The notes beneath the pieces were generated by a model. It made no database searches. It had not been told where the DNA came from and saw only the letters and a list, made by a program, of their open reading frames with translations. Shown piece by piece: positions 24,257 through 34,470 of a stretch of 64,000 nucleotides of DNA. Numbering within the stretch: position 1 is the first letter of the stretch; each line of letters starts with the position of its first letter. Source of the DNA: Xylophilus sp042867185 (GTDB lineage Bacteria > Pseudomonadota > Gammaproteobacteria > Burkholderiales > Burkholderiaceae_C); assembly GCA_042867185.1 (NCBI GenBank), contig JBHZQV010000017.1:1-64000 (forward strand). Reading direction: 5' to 3'. The position numbers were made by a program, and so were the translations under genes.

Positions 24257-25663
24257 ATGAGCGCCGCGCCCACCGACCCCCTGCCGCCCGGCGCGCCTGC
24301 GACACCGGGGCCGAAGGGCGCGCGCCGCACGCGGCGGCAGCGAATGGGCCAGGCCCTGCGGTCGGTGGCGGGGCGGCTGATGCTGGTCACGCTGGGGTTC
24401 TGCATCGTCTTCACCGCGCTGGCCGGCGCGGTGCGCACCTGGGCCGCCTGGAACAACGGCGTCGCCTGGATGGCCGGCGATCTGAAGATGCTCGAAGAGG
24501 TCTTCCAGCCCGGGCTGGCCCGCTCGGTCTGGGAGCTGGACCGCGAGTCGATGCTGAGCCAGATCTCGGGCCTGCTGGGCGCCCAGGCGGTCGGCATGGT
24601 GGAGCTGACGGTGGCGGCCGACGCCCGCGGCCGCCAGCCCGAGACCTTCGGCGCGGTGCGGCCCGGCTGGCGGCTCTCGACGCTGGCGCCTGCCCGCACC
24701 GTGGCACTGGTGCACGAGCCCTTCCTCGGCCGGCAGGAGACCGTCGGCACCCTGACGCTGTACGGAGAGGAGCGGGCGCTCTGGTCGCGGCTGCGGATCG
24801 AGCTGATGGGCATCGTGGTGACGCAGCTCACCCAGTCGCTGCTGGTCGCGGGGCTGGTGATGCTGGTGTTCAACCGGCTGGTCACCCGGCATGTGCGGCG
24901 CATCGCGGCCCACCTGGAAATGCTCTCGCCCGAGACGCTCGACCGGACGCTGGTGCTGCGGCGCCCGCCCTCGCGGCGCGACGAACTGACCCAGCTGGTG
25001 GACGGGGTGAACCACCTGCAGACCAACCTGTCGGATTTTTTGCAGCGCCAGCACCGCTACGAGACCGAGCTGGCGCACCACCGCGACCGCCTGGCCGAAC
25101 TGGTGCAGGCCCGCACGCTGGAACTGGAGACGGCCAACCGCACGCTCGAGACGCTGTCGCGCACCGACGCGCTCACCGGACTCGCCAACCGGCGGCATTT
25201 CGACGAGGCCGCCACCCGCGAGTTCGCGCGCGGCGACCGCAGCGGCCGGCCGCTCTGCCTGCTGCTGGCCGACGTCGACCATTTCAAGCGCTTCAACGAC
25301 ACCTACGGCCATGCCAACGGCGACGCCTGCCTGCGCGCCGTGGCAGGCGCCCTGCGGCGGGTGGCGGCCCGCGCGACCGACCTGGCCGCGCGCGTCGGCG
25401 GCGAGGAGTTCGCCCTGCTGCTGCCCGACACCACCCCGGCGCAGGCCACCCGGCTGGCCGACCTGCTGCGGGAGACGGTGCAGGCGCTGGCGATCACCCA
25501 TGCCGGTGCCGGGCCGGGCGCCGCGCCCTACGTCACCCTGAGCATCGGCGTGGCGCAGCAGGAGCCGGCGATGCCCGATGTCGACATGCTGTTCCGCCAC
25601 GCCGACCGGGCGATGTACCAGGCCAAGGAACAGGGCCGCAACCGCGTCGTCGCGGCCCTCTGA
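24257..25663 (+). CDS. Membrane-bound diguanylate cyclase (GGEEF)
   Basis: A 468-residue cyclic-di-GMP synthase. TM1 is at about residues 38-60. A periplasmic sensor region of about 115 residues (WELDRESMLSQISGLL) is followed by TM2 near 190-210 and a coiled-coil helix. The GGDEF domain runs from about 300, with active site GGEEF at 381-385. The inhibitory I-site RATD stands five residues ahead, so product feedback is likely. It is followed after 32 bp by a periplasmic binding protein that could feed it a signal. Confidence 0.9.
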   Translation: MSAAPTDPLPPGAPATPGPKGARRTRRQRMGQALRSVAGRLMLVTLGFCIVFTALAGAVRTWAAWNNGVAWMAGDLKMLEEVFQPGLARSVWELDRESMLSQISGLLGAQAVGMVELTVAADARGRQPETFGAVRPGWRLSTLAPARTVALVHEPFLGRQETVGTLTLYGEERALWSRLRIELMGIVVTQLTQSLLVAGLVMLVFNRLVTRHVRRIAAHLEMLSPETLDRTLVLRRPPSRRDELTQLVDGVNHLQTNLSDFLQRQHRYETELAHHRDRLAELVQARTLELETANRTLETLSRTDALTGLANRRHFDEAATREFARGDRSGRPLCLLLADVDHFKRFNDTYGHANGDACLRAVAGALRRVAARATDLAARVGGEEFALLLPDTTPAQATRLADLLRETVQALAITHAGAGPGAAPYVTLSIGVAQQEPAMPDVDMLFRHADRAMYQAKEQGRNRVVAAL

Positions 25664-25695
25664 CCCCCCCAAGCCGTCCTTTCCGGAGCGCCCCC

Positions 25696-26529
25696 ATGCA
25701 CCCACGTTCCTCTTCGCTGCACGCCCGGTCGTCGGTCCGGGCGATGCGCCCGCGCCGCTGGGCCGCGGGGCTGGTGGCGGGCCTGCTGGCCGCCGCGCCG
25801 GCCGCCTTCGCGCAGGCCGCGCCGATCACGGTGGTGTCGGAGGTCACGCCCTACTCGTATGCGTCCGACGGCGTGACGCCGGGGCCCGCGACCGAGCTGG
25901 TGCGGATGACGCTGGAGCGCGCCGGCATCGCGGCGCAGCTGGGCGTCTACCCGTGGGCGCGCGCCTACGACATGGCGCTGAACGCGCCCAACGTGCTGAT
26001 CTACCTGCTGGTCCGCACGCCCGAGCGCGAGCCGCTGTTCGTCTGGACCGCCGAGGTGCTGCCGCTGAAGTACCACCTCTACCGCCTGAGCGACCGGCCC
26101 GAGGTGACGGTGACCCGCCTCGACGATGCGCGGCACTATGCGATCGGCGTCATCCGCGACGACGTGCGCCACCGCTACCTGGCGCAGCAGGGCTTCACCA
26201 TGCTGACCCTGGCCGCGCGGCGGGAGGACAACTTCCAGCGCCTGCTGCGCCGGCAGGTCGACCTGCTGCCGATGACCGAGGTCGACGCGGCCGACATCTG
26301 CCGCCAGTTCAAGCCCGCCTGCCCCGGCCTGACGCGGGTGGCGACGCTCGACGCGCTGACCCTGGGCGCCTACCTCGCCTACAGCCGCGGCACGCCCGAG
26401 GACCTGGTGCTGCGCACCCGCGCGGCATTCGAATCGTTGCGCGCCGAGGGCACGGTGCAGCGCCTGCTCGCGCGGGTCGACCCGAACGTCGGCGCGGTGC
26501 CACCGGCGGCGACCGCGTCAAAACCCTGA
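25696..26529 (+). CDS. Periplasmic solute-binding-like protein
   Basis: A 277-residue protein with a long basic leader and signal peptide (GLLAAAPAAFA-Q). The mature part is a type II periplasmic-binding fold: ITVVSEVTPYSYASDG, GPATELVRMTLERAGI, YPWARAYDMALN, and DLLPMTEVDAADIC. No ABC permease or ATPase is adjacent. Its partner is the diguanylate cyclase just upstream, so a sensory role is more likely than transport. This is inference from context. Confidence 0.75.
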   Translation: MHPRSSSLHARSSVRAMRPRRWAAGLVAGLLAAAPAAFAQAAPITVVSEVTPYSYASDGVTPGPATELVRMTLERAGIAAQLGVYPWARAYDMALNAPNVLIYLLVRTPEREPLFVWTAEVLPLKYHLYRLSDRPEVTVTRLDDARHYAIGVIRDDVRHRYLAQQGFTMLTLAARREDNFQRLLRRQVDLLPMTEVDAADICRQFKPACPGLTRVATLDALTLGAYLAYSRGTPEDLVLRTRAAFESLRAEGTVQRLLARVDPNVGAVPPAATASKP

Positions 26530-26596
26530 GCGCCCGGCCGGTGCCGCGCTCCTAGAATCGCACAGCCCCCGCCCGCGGGGCGAGGAACACCCCACG

Positions 26597-27265
<669 letters not shown>

Positions 27266-27266
27266 C

Positions 27267-28727
27267 GTGATTTTCCAGCGGCAACAGCGGTCGCTCTTCG
27301 GGGAAATCCTCGACTGGATGCTCACCCCGCTGCTGCTGCTGTGGCCGATCAGCCTGGCCCTGACCTGGCTGGTGGCGCAGGGCATCGCCAACAAGCCGTT
27401 CGACCGGGCGCTGGAATACAACGCGCAGGCGCTGGCGCAGTTCGTCACGCTGCAGAACGGGCGGCTCGCCTTCAACCTGCCGCAACCGGCCAGCGAGCTG
27501 CTGCGGGCCGACGATGCCGACACCGTCTACTACCAGGTGCGCGGCCTGCGCGGCGAGGTCTTCGCCGGCGACCGCGACCTGCCGACCCCCCTGCTGCCGG
27601 CCGACGAACCGCGGCCGCCGACCGGTGCGGTGCGCCTGCGCGACGACGAGGTGCGCGGGCTGGACGTGCGGGTCGCCGCCACCTGGGTGCGCTTCGCCGC
27701 GGCCGATGCCGAGCAGCCGCAGGTGCAGGTGCTGGTGCAGGTGGCCGAGACGCGCAGCAAGCGCTCGGTGCTGGCCACCGAGATCATCAAGGGCGTGATG
27801 CTGCCCCAGTTCGTGATCCTGCCGCTGGCGGTGCTGCTGGTGTGGCTGGCACTGGCGCGCGGCATCAAGCCGCTGTCGCAACTGGAGGAGCGGATCCGCG
27901 CCCGCTCGCCCGACGACCTGAGCCCGCTCGACGAGACGGCCGTGCCGATGGAGGTGGCGCCGCTGGTGTCCTCGGTCAACGACCTGCTGCTGCGGCTGCA
28001 GGAATCGGTGGCGACGCAGAAGCGCTTCCTGGCCGATGCGGCGCACCAGCTGAAGACGCCGCTGGCGGGCCTGCGGATGCAGGCCGACCTGGCCCAGCGC
28101 GAAGGCACCAGCACCGCCGAGCTGAAGCTCTCGCTGCAGCAGATCGGCCGCGCCAGCATCCGCGCGACCCACACCGTCAACCAGCTGTTGGCGCTGGCGC
28201 GGGCCGAGAGCAGCGGCGCCGCCTTCACCGCGATGCAGCACTGCGACCTGGCGCGCATCACGATGGAGGTGGTGCGCGAGGCGGTGCCCCGCGCGATGGA
28301 CAAGCGCATCGACCTGGGCTACGACGGCCTGGCGCCCGGTGCGCCCGGCGTGGCGCTGCAGGGCCATCCGACGCTGTTGAAGGAGATGATCCGCAACCTG
28401 GTCGACAACGCGCTGGCCTATACGCCCTCGACCGCCGAGCGGCCGGGCATCATCACCGCGCGGGTACTGGCGGATGCCTTCGGCGGCGTGGCCCTGCTGC
28501 AGGTGGAGGACACCGGCCCGGGCATTCCAGAGGCCGAACGCGAACTGGTGTTCCAGCCGTTCTACCGCGCGCTCGGCACCGGCGCCGACGGCTCGGGCCT
28601 GGGCCTGCCGATCGTGCGGGAGATCGCGCGGCTGCACAGTGCGCAGGTGGCACTGGAAGACGCCCTGCCGGGCCGCCGGCCGCCGGGCACCCGTTTCACC
28701 GTCCGTTTCGGCACCACCCCGCGCTAA
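27267..28727 (+). CDS. Sensor histidine kinase (TctE-like)
   Basis: A 486-residue inner-membrane kinase starting at GTG 27267, one base after the regulator's stop. TM1 is LLLLWPISLALTWLV, and an extracytoplasmic domain of about 140 residues follows. TM2 is around 180 (FVILPLAVLLVWLAL). The DHp helix FLADAAHQLKTPLAGL carries the phosphorylated His260. The ATP-binding N, G1 and G2 boxes are NLVDNALAYTP, VEDTGPGIP and GSGLGLPIV. It phosphorylates the adjacent OmpR-type protein. The ligand is unknown. Confidence 0.92.
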   Translation: MIFQRQQRSLFGEILDWMLTPLLLLWPISLALTWLVAQGIANKPFDRALEYNAQALAQFVTLQNGRLAFNLPQPASELLRADDADTVYYQVRGLRGEVFAGDRDLPTPLLPADEPRPPTGAVRLRDDEVRGLDVRVAATWVRFAAADAEQPQVQVLVQVAETRSKRSVLATEIIKGVMLPQFVILPLAVLLVWLALARGIKPLSQLEERIRARSPDDLSPLDETAVPMEVAPLVSSVNDLLLRLQESVATQKRFLADAAHQLKTPLAGLRMQADLAQREGTSTAELKLSLQQIGRASIRATHTVNQLLALARAESSGAAFTAMQHCDLARITMEVVREAVPRAMDKRIDLGYDGLAPGAPGVALQGHPTLLKEMIRNLVDNALAYTPSTAERPGIITARVLADAFGGVALLQVEDTGPGIPEAERELVFQPFYRALGTGADGSGLGLPIVREIARLHSAQVALEDALPGRRPPGTRFTVRFGTTPR

Positions 28728-28895
28728 CACCGCGGCCCGGCCTGCACCGGAACCGGCCGGCTGCCGATAGCGGCGCGGCGTTCCGTCCGTCGCCGCCGCT
28801 TGCGCAGGCGCCTACAGGTCCCGGCAAAGCCCACTGCTACAACCGATTTCCTCGCGGTCGGCGTGTGCCCGGCTGCCAGCACCACAAGGACCACG

Positions 28896-30011
28896 ATGAC
28901 CTCCACGCCCCCCGCAGGCACTGCCGCGCCGATCCCCTACCAGCCCGCTTTCGAAACCCCCGAGGACGGCGAAGCCGAGACCATCGCGGAAACCCGGGAC
29001 GTGCTGCTGAAGATGTCAGAGACGATGTACGAGCACACCGGCCATGCCCTGCGCAGCGTGCACGCCAAGAGCCACGGCCTGCTGCGCGGCGCGCTGGAGG
29101 TGCTGCCGGACCTGCCGCCCGCGCTGGCCCAGGGCCTGTTCGCCCAGGCCGGCACCTACCCGCTGGTGGCCCGGCTGTCGACGCCGCCGGCCGAAGAACT
29201 GGACGACGCCGTCTCGCTGCCGCGCGCGATGGCGGTCAAGGTGATCGGTGTGGAAGGCGCGCGCCTGCCCGGCTCCGAAGGCGACACCACCCAGGATTTC
29301 CTGATGATCAACGGCCCGCTGTTCTCGGCGCCGAACGCCAAGGGTTTCCTGCGCAACCTGAAGCTGCTGGCCGCCACCACCGACAAGGTGCCGACCGCCA
29401 AGAAGATGCTGTCGAGCGTGCTGCGCGGCACCGAGAAGGTGCTGGAAGCGGTGGGCCTGGAAAGCGGCACGGTGAAGGCGATGGGCGGACACCCCGAGAC
29501 GAACCCGCTGGGCGACACCTACTTCGCCCAGGTGCCGCTGCTCTACGGCCCCTACATGGCCAAACTGCAGATCGTGCCGGTGTCACCGTCGCTCACCGCG
29601 CTGAAGGACGCACCGGTGGACCTGGACGACAAGCCCGACGGCCTGCGCGAGGCGGTGTCCGACTTCTTCGCGTCGCACGACGATGCCGAATGGGAGCTGC
29701 GGGTGCAGCTGTGCACCGACATCGAGGCGATGCCGATCGAGGACCCGTCGGTGCTCTGGCCCGAAGAGCAGAGCCCCTACCGGGCCGTCGCCCGCATCCG
29801 CATCCCGCGCCAGCCGGCCTGGGACGACGCCCGCAAGGCCGCGGTGGACGACGGCATGTCCTTCAACCCCTGGCACGGCCTGGCGGCGCACCGCCCGCTC
29901 GGTTCGGTGATGCGGGTGCGGCGCGCGGTGTATCCCGAGTCGGTCGCGTTCCGCGGCAGCCGCAACGGCTGCCCGATACACGAACCGCGCAACGCGGACA
30001 TGGCAGGCTAG
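28896..30011 (+). CDS. Catalase-like heme-fold protein, possibly non-catalytic
   Basis: A 371-residue catalase-superfamily protein shorter than true catalases (about 480). The fold is recognisable from RSVHAKSHGLLRG, which keeps the distal His, then PLVARLSTPPAEELDD, SLPRAMAVKVIG and QDFLMINGPLFSA. The distal Asn of the NNTPVFF motif is not seen, and the canonical proximal R-x-x-x-Y heme ligand is not recognisable. There is no signal peptide. It may act on organic peroxides or bind heme or lipid; activity cannot be claimed. The ATG at 28896 follows the kinase gene by 168 bp. Confidence 0.72.
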   Translation: MTSTPPAGTAAPIPYQPAFETPEDGEAETIAETRDVLLKMSETMYEHTGHALRSVHAKSHGLLRGALEVLPDLPPALAQGLFAQAGTYPLVARLSTPPAEELDDAVSLPRAMAVKVIGVEGARLPGSEGDTTQDFLMINGPLFSAPNAKGFLRNLKLLAATTDKVPTAKKMLSSVLRGTEKVLEAVGLESGTVKAMGGHPETNPLGDTYFAQVPLLYGPYMAKLQIVPVSPSLTALKDAPVDLDDKPDGLREAVSDFFASHDDAEWELRVQLCTDIEAMPIEDPSVLWPEEQSPYRAVARIRIPRQPAWDDARKAAVDDGMSFNPWHGLAAHRPLGSVMRVRRAVYPESVAFRGSRNGCPIHEPRNADMAG

Positions 30012-30049
30012 GCCCGGCAGGCCTGCGACGGCGGCGCCACAATGGGGCC

Positions 30050-30925
30050 ATGCAGCCCACATCCAAGCGCCTGAAAATCGGTCTGTCGGCCTGCTTCCAG
30101 CATGCCGACCCCGCCCGGTCGCTCTTCACCGGCAAGACGCTCCAGTACGTGGAGCAGTCGATCGCGCACTGGCTGATGTCGGCCGGGGCGATGGTGGTGA
30201 TGGTGCCCTGCCCCACCGGCGAGACCGCGCGGGGCGACGTCACGCTGGCCCATTACGCCGAGTGGCTCGACGGCGTGGTGATGCACGGCGGTGCCGACGT
30301 CTGGCCCGGCAGCTACGGCGAAGAGCCGCTGCAGGACGCCTGGATCGGCGACCGGGTACGCGACCTGTACGACCTGGCGGTGGTCGAAGCCTTCGCGCAG
30401 GCGGGCAAGCCGGTCTTCGGGGTGTGCCGCGGCCTGCAGCTGATCAACGTGGCCTACGGCGGCACGCTTTACCAGGACATCGAGACGCAGCATGCGGGCG
30501 CCTTGCGCCACCGCGATCCGACCACCTACGACCAGAACTTCCACGAGATCGACATCGTCGGCAAGACCCGCCTGTCGCAGCTCTACCCCGGCGTGTTGCG
30601 GGCGCGGGTCAACAGCATCCACCACCAGGGCATCAAGCGCCTGGCGCCCGATTTCACCGTGGAAGCGTGGAGCACGCCCGACCGGGTGCCCGAAGCGATC
30701 CGCCGCACCGGTGGCCCGCAGAAGGGCTATATCGCGGCGACCCAGTGGCACCCCGAGTTCCACAGGCACGGCGCCGACACGATCGACGACACGGCCATCC
30801 TGCACGACTTCCTGGACGCGTGCACCGCGTTCCGCAGCCGGCCGGTCACGCCGGCGCGCAGCCTTCCCGGGCAGATCCGGGACCGGGCGGCACGCCTGCT
30901 GCGGCAGGCCCTGCTGATGCGCTGA
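30050..30925 (+). CDS. Gamma-glutamyl-GABA hydrolase family amidotransferase (PuuD-like)
   Basis: A 291-residue class I glutamine amidotransferase-like hydrolase of the peptidase C26 group. The nucleophile elbow FGVCRGLQ has Cys126. The oxyanion and substrate region is VVMHGGADVWPGSYGE, and the catalytic His-x-Glu is in TQWHPEFH. Family members cleave gamma-glutamyl bonds such as gamma-glutamyl-GABA in putrescine degradation. No other puu genes are nearby, so the physiological substrate is uncertain. Confidence 0.87.
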   Translation: MQPTSKRLKIGLSACFQHADPARSLFTGKTLQYVEQSIAHWLMSAGAMVVMVPCPTGETARGDVTLAHYAEWLDGVVMHGGADVWPGSYGEEPLQDAWIGDRVRDLYDLAVVEAFAQAGKPVFGVCRGLQLINVAYGGTLYQDIETQHAGALRHRDPTTYDQNFHEIDIVGKTRLSQLYPGVLRARVNSIHHQGIKRLAPDFTVEAWSTPDRVPEAIRRTGGPQKGYIAATQWHPEFHRHGADTIDDTAILHDFLDACTAFRSRPVTPARSLPGQIRDRAARLLRQALLMR

Positions 30926-31007
30926 GCCGGGGGTTCCTGCGCACAGCCCGTCGTCCGCTGGCGGCGCCTGCGGGACCGTCGCGCCCGCTGCGCACGGCCC
31001 GGTACGC

Positions 31008-31217
31008 TCAACGCGAGCGCGTCACCGCCGCGTCCACCGTGCCGAACACCGTCACGCCGCTGCCCCCGGTGCCGGTACCGCCGGCACCTGGGTCGCCGGC
31101 CGCCCGGTTGCCGCCGCCGGACAGCACGTTGCAGCCCGCCAGCGCGGCGCACAGCATCGCCGAGGCCAGCACACGGCCCACCGCCCGCGCCACCCCGGCC
31201 AACCGCCGCGTGCTCAT
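31008..31217 (-). CDS. Small lipoprotein translationally coupled to topoisomerase III
   Basis: A 69-residue protein. A hydrophobic signal with lipobox ALAGC near residue 29 is followed by a Gly-rich linker and a tail ending VTVFGTVDAAVTRSR. The tail resembles the first beta strand of Gram-negative porins (VTLYGxxDxxV). Its ATG overlaps the stop of the upstream topB gene as ATGA, which implies coupled translation. An outer-membrane lipoprotein of unknown role. The 82-bp gap to the PuuD-like gene shows nothing else. Confidence 0.72.
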   Translation of the reverse strand: MSTRRLAGVARAVGRVLASAMLCAALAGCNVLSGGGNRAAGDPGAGGTGTGGSGVTVFGTVDAAVTRSR

Positions 31218-34200
31218 GCGGCGCTCGCCAGGTGCTTGCCGACGATGCCGGCCAGCTCGAACATCGTGACCTGCGGCTTGCCGAAGACGGCCAGCAGCCT
31301 GTCGTCGGCGTTGATCGCGCGCTTGTCCTTGGCGTCCTGCAGGTTGTTCGCCTTGATGTAGTCCCACAGCTTCTTGATCACCTCGGTGCGGGCGACCGGC
31401 TCGGTGCCGATCACCGCGGCCAGCGCGGCGCTGGGGACCAGTCCGGTGCCGGGCGTCGTCTTGCGCGGTGCCTTGGGGGCGGCCGCGGCCTTCTTGGCGA
31501 CCGGTACCTTGGCGGCGGCGGTCTTCTTGGCGGTGGCGGACTTGGTGGCGGTCTTGGCCGTGGCCTTCACGGCTTTCGTGGCCGCAGCCGGCGCCGCGCC
31601 ACGGCCGCCTGCTGCGGTTTTGGTAGCAGCGCCCGGCCGCGGCGGGAACTTGCTGGCGCGGGGCTCGAACGCGAAGTTGACCTTGCCGGCGGCGGCGTCC
31701 CAGGCCAGGAAGGCCTTGAACGGGCGGCGCGTCTTGTTGCTGATGAACTTGTCGAGCAGGTCGGTCTTGCCGGTCTCCAGCAGCTTTTGCACCTGCTCGC
31801 GCGAGATCGGCTGCTGCAGGATGATCTTGCCGACCTTGAAGGCGCTGGTGGGCGTCGGGTGCTCGGCGGTGGGCACGGCGCGCTCGCTCACGTAGTTGCT
31901 GCCGTGCTCGTAGACCATGCCGTCGTCGCAGGGCGACTTGCCGAGCGGCTCCTGGCCGGTGAAGTCGACGATCTCGCCGCTTTCCTCGCCCTTCTTGTCG
32001 TCGCCGAAGTCGAACTCCAGCTTCCAGTTGGCGGCTTCGTCGTCGAACTTCAGCACGATCTCGGAGGTGAACGGCCAGCCGGCCTTGGAGCGGAAGCCCT
32101 CCAGCGGCCCGATCTTGTGGTCGCGCAGCAGCGCGTCGGCCTCGGCGATCTCGAAGGTACGGCCGGCGGGCGACTTGCCGAACGAGAAGCCGCAGCCGAC
32201 GGTGCCGGCATCCTGGCTGCTGCCATGGCCGTCGGCCGCGCCCACGGGCCTGCCGATGCAGCTGTAGCGCCGGTAGTTCTCGCGCACGATGCCGCCGCAG
32301 TTGGGGCAGGGCGTGGCCAGCGTCGCGTAGTCGCCGGGCACGGTGTCGCGGTCGTATTCCTTGGCCTTCTTGACGATGTGCTCGGTCATCGCCGCGATCT
32401 CGGCCATGAAGGCTTCGCGGCTCAGCAGGCCCTTCTCCATCTGCGAGAGCTTGTACTCCCACTCGCCGGTGAGCTCGGCCTTGGAGAGCTCTTCCACGCC
32501 CAGGCCGCGCAGCAGCGTCATCAGCTGGAAGGCCTTGGCGGTGGGGATCAGCTCGCGGCCGTCGCGCAGCATGTACTTCTCTGTCAGCAGGCCTTCGATG
32601 ATGGCGGCGCGGGTGGCGGGCGTGCCCAGGCCCTTTTCCTGCATCGCGGCGCGCAGTTCCTCGTCGTCGATCGTCTTGCCGGCACCTTCCATCGCGCCCA
32701 GCAGGGTGGCTTCGCTGTAACGGGCGGGTGGCTTGGTCTTGAGCGCCTTGGGGTCGACCTGGGTGGCGACCGGCTTCTCGCCGGGCCGCACCGGCACCAG
32801 GCGCTTGCCGGCGTCCTTGCCGTCCTTGGCTTCCTTGTCGCCGCTCTCGGCTTCCTCGTCCTGCGCTTCCTTGCCGTAGATCGCCAGCCAGCCGGGCTTG
32901 ACCAGCACCTTGCCGTCGCTGCGGAAGGGGTAACGCCTGCCCTCGTGCTCCACCGTGCTGATGCGGGTGGTGATCTGGTACTCGGCGCTCGGGAAGAAGA
33001 CCGACAGGAAGCGGCGCACGACGAAGTCGTAGAGCTTCTGCTCGGCATCGCTCAGGCCGCTGGGCGCCTGCAGCGTGGGGATGATCGCGAAGTGGTCCGA
33101 CACCTTGGCGTTGTCGAAGATGCGCTTGGTGGGCTTGACGTAGCCGCCGTCGATCGCCTGCTGCGCATAGGGCGCCAGGTGGCGCATGCCGCTGCCGGCC
33201 AGCATGCCCATGGTCTGCCGGGCGACGGCCAGGTAGTCCTCGGGCAGGGCGCGCGAATCGGTCCGCGGGTAGGTCAGGGCCTTGTGGCGCTCGTAGAGGC
33301 TCTGGGCCAGCGAAAGCGTGGTCTTGGCCGAGAAGCCGAAGCGGCTGTTGGCCTCGCGCTGCAGGCTGGTCAGGTCGAACAGCAGCGGGCTGGCCTGGGT
33401 GCTGGGCTTGCTGTCTTCGGTCACGGTGGCGGGCTTGCCGCGGGCGGCGGCGGCGATCGCGTCGGCCTGGGCGCGGGCCCAGACGCGGTCGGCGCGCTGC
33501 TCGGGGTCGGCGTCGCCGGCGCGGGCGGTGCCCGAACTGATGCCGGCCTGCAGCAGCGGCGCGTTGGCCTTCTTCCATTCCGGGTCGAACCATTTGCCGG
33601 CGTAGGGGCCGGCCTCGGCCTGGAAGCTGGCGTGCACCTCCCAGTAGTCGCGGCTGACGAAGCGGCGGATCTGCTCCTCGCGCTCCACCACCACCGACAG
33701 CGTGGGCGTCTGCACCCGGCCGACGGTCGTCAGGAAGAAGCCGCCGTCGCGCGAGTTGAACGCGGTCATGGCGCGGGTGCCGTTGATGCCGACCAGCCAG
33801 TCGGCCTCGGAGCGGCTGCGCGCCGCGTTGGCCAGGCCCTGCATCTGCTGCTCGCTGCGCAGCTGCTCGAAGCCGTCGCGGATCGCCTGCGGCGTCATCG
33901 ACTGCAGCCAGAGCCGGCGCACCGGCTTGTTGAGCGGCTTGGCGCCGCCGGCGTACTGCTCGATCAGCCGGAAGATCAGCTCGCCCTCGCGGCCCGCGTC
34001 GCAGGCGTTGACCAGGGCCGAGACGTCCTTGCGCTTGGCCTGGCGCACCACCGCGTTCAGGCGGGTCTTGGTCTTGTCGACCGGCTTCAGGTCGAAGTAG
34101 GGCGGGATCACCGGCAGGTGGGCGAAGCTCCATTTGCCGCGCTTCACGTCGAATTCTTCCGGCGCCTGGATCTCCACCAGGTGGCCCACGGCGCTGGTCA

Positions 34201-34324
34201 CCACGTACTTCTCGCTCTCGAAGTAGTCGTCGTGCTTGTCGAACTTGCCGGCCACGGGCGTCAGTGCGCGCACGATGTCCTGCGCTACCGAAGGCTTTTC
34301 CGCGATCACCAGTGTCTTCGTCAT
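31214..34324 (-). CDS. topB: DNA topoisomerase III with C-terminal SWIB domain
   Basis: A 1036-residue type IA topoisomerase, far longer than E. coli TopB (653). The Toprim domain opens MTKTLVIAEKPSVAQ. Active-site Tyr352 is in LTYPRTDSR, and a zinc ribbon begins ATPCPNCGGIV. Then comes a histone-H1-like tail of about 60 residues rich in Lys/Ala (TAKTATKSATAKKTAAAK). The last 80 residues are a SWIB/MDM2 domain (EVIKKLWDYIKANNLQD; KRAINADDRLLAVFG). The core relaxes or decatenates single-stranded regions. The tail probably binds nucleic acid and the SWIB domain a protein partner. A SET-domain gene diverges 146 bp away. Confidence 0.9.
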   Translation of the reverse strand: MTKTLVIAEKPSVAQDIVRALTPVAGKFDKHDDYFESEKYVVTSAVGHLVEIQAPEEFDVKRGKWSFAHLPVIPPYFDLKPVDKTKTRLNAVVRQAKRKDVSALVNACDAGREGELIFRLIEQYAGGAKPLNKPVRRLWLQSMTPQAIRDGFEQLRSEQQMQGLANAARSRSEADWLVGINGTRAMTAFNSRDGGFFLTTVGRVQTPTLSVVVEREEQIRRFVSRDYWEVHASFQAEAGPYAGKWFDPEWKKANAPLLQAGISSGTARAGDADPEQRADRVWARAQADAIAAAARGKPATVTEDSKPSTQASPLLFDLTSLQREANSRFGFSAKTTLSLAQSLYERHKALTYPRTDSRALPEDYLAVARQTMGMLAGSGMRHLAPYAQQAIDGGYVKPTKRIFDNAKVSDHFAIIPTLQAPSGLSDAEQKLYDFVVRRFLSVFFPSAEYQITTRISTVEHEGRRYPFRSDGKVLVKPGWLAIYGKEAQDEEAESGDKEAKDGKDAGKRLVPVRPGEKPVATQVDPKALKTKPPARYSEATLLGAMEGAGKTIDDEELRAAMQEKGLGTPATRAAIIEGLLTEKYMLRDGRELIPTAKAFQLMTLLRGLGVEELSKAELTGEWEYKLSQMEKGLLSREAFMAEIAAMTEHIVKKAKEYDRDTVPGDYATLATPCPNCGGIVRENYRRYSCIGRPVGAADGHGSSQDAGTVGCGFSFGKSPAGRTFEIAEADALLRDHKIGPLEGFRSKAGWPFTSEIVLKFDDEAANWKLEFDFGDDKKGEESGEIVDFTGQEPLGKSPCDDGMVYEHGSNYVSERAVPTAEHPTPTSAFKVGKIILQQPISREQVQKLLETGKTDLLDKFISNKTRRPFKAFLAWDAAAGKVNFAFEPRASKFPPRPGAATKTAAGGRGAAPAAATKAVKATAKTATKSATAKKTAAAKVPVAKKAAAAPKAPRKTTPGTGLVPSAALAAVIGTEPVARTEVIKKLWDYIKANNLQDAKDKRAINADDRLLAVFGKPQVTMFELAGIVGKHLASAA

Positions 34325-34470
34325 GCTCTCTCTCGTACCTTTGTGTTCTGTCGGGGGATGGGGTGGGAGCGCGCCGGCCTCGGCGGCTCCCTACAATCCG
34401 TTGTTCTCGCGCGCCTGCACGCGCTGGCGTGCACGCATACGTGCCTATTCAAGTTAACAGAGTTTTGGCC

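Noticed and set aside
27267..28727. TctDE pair as regulator of the nearby Bug receptor
   Set aside because: The receptor gene is about 10 kb away with its own divergent LysR gene and operator-like repeats, so local control is more likely.
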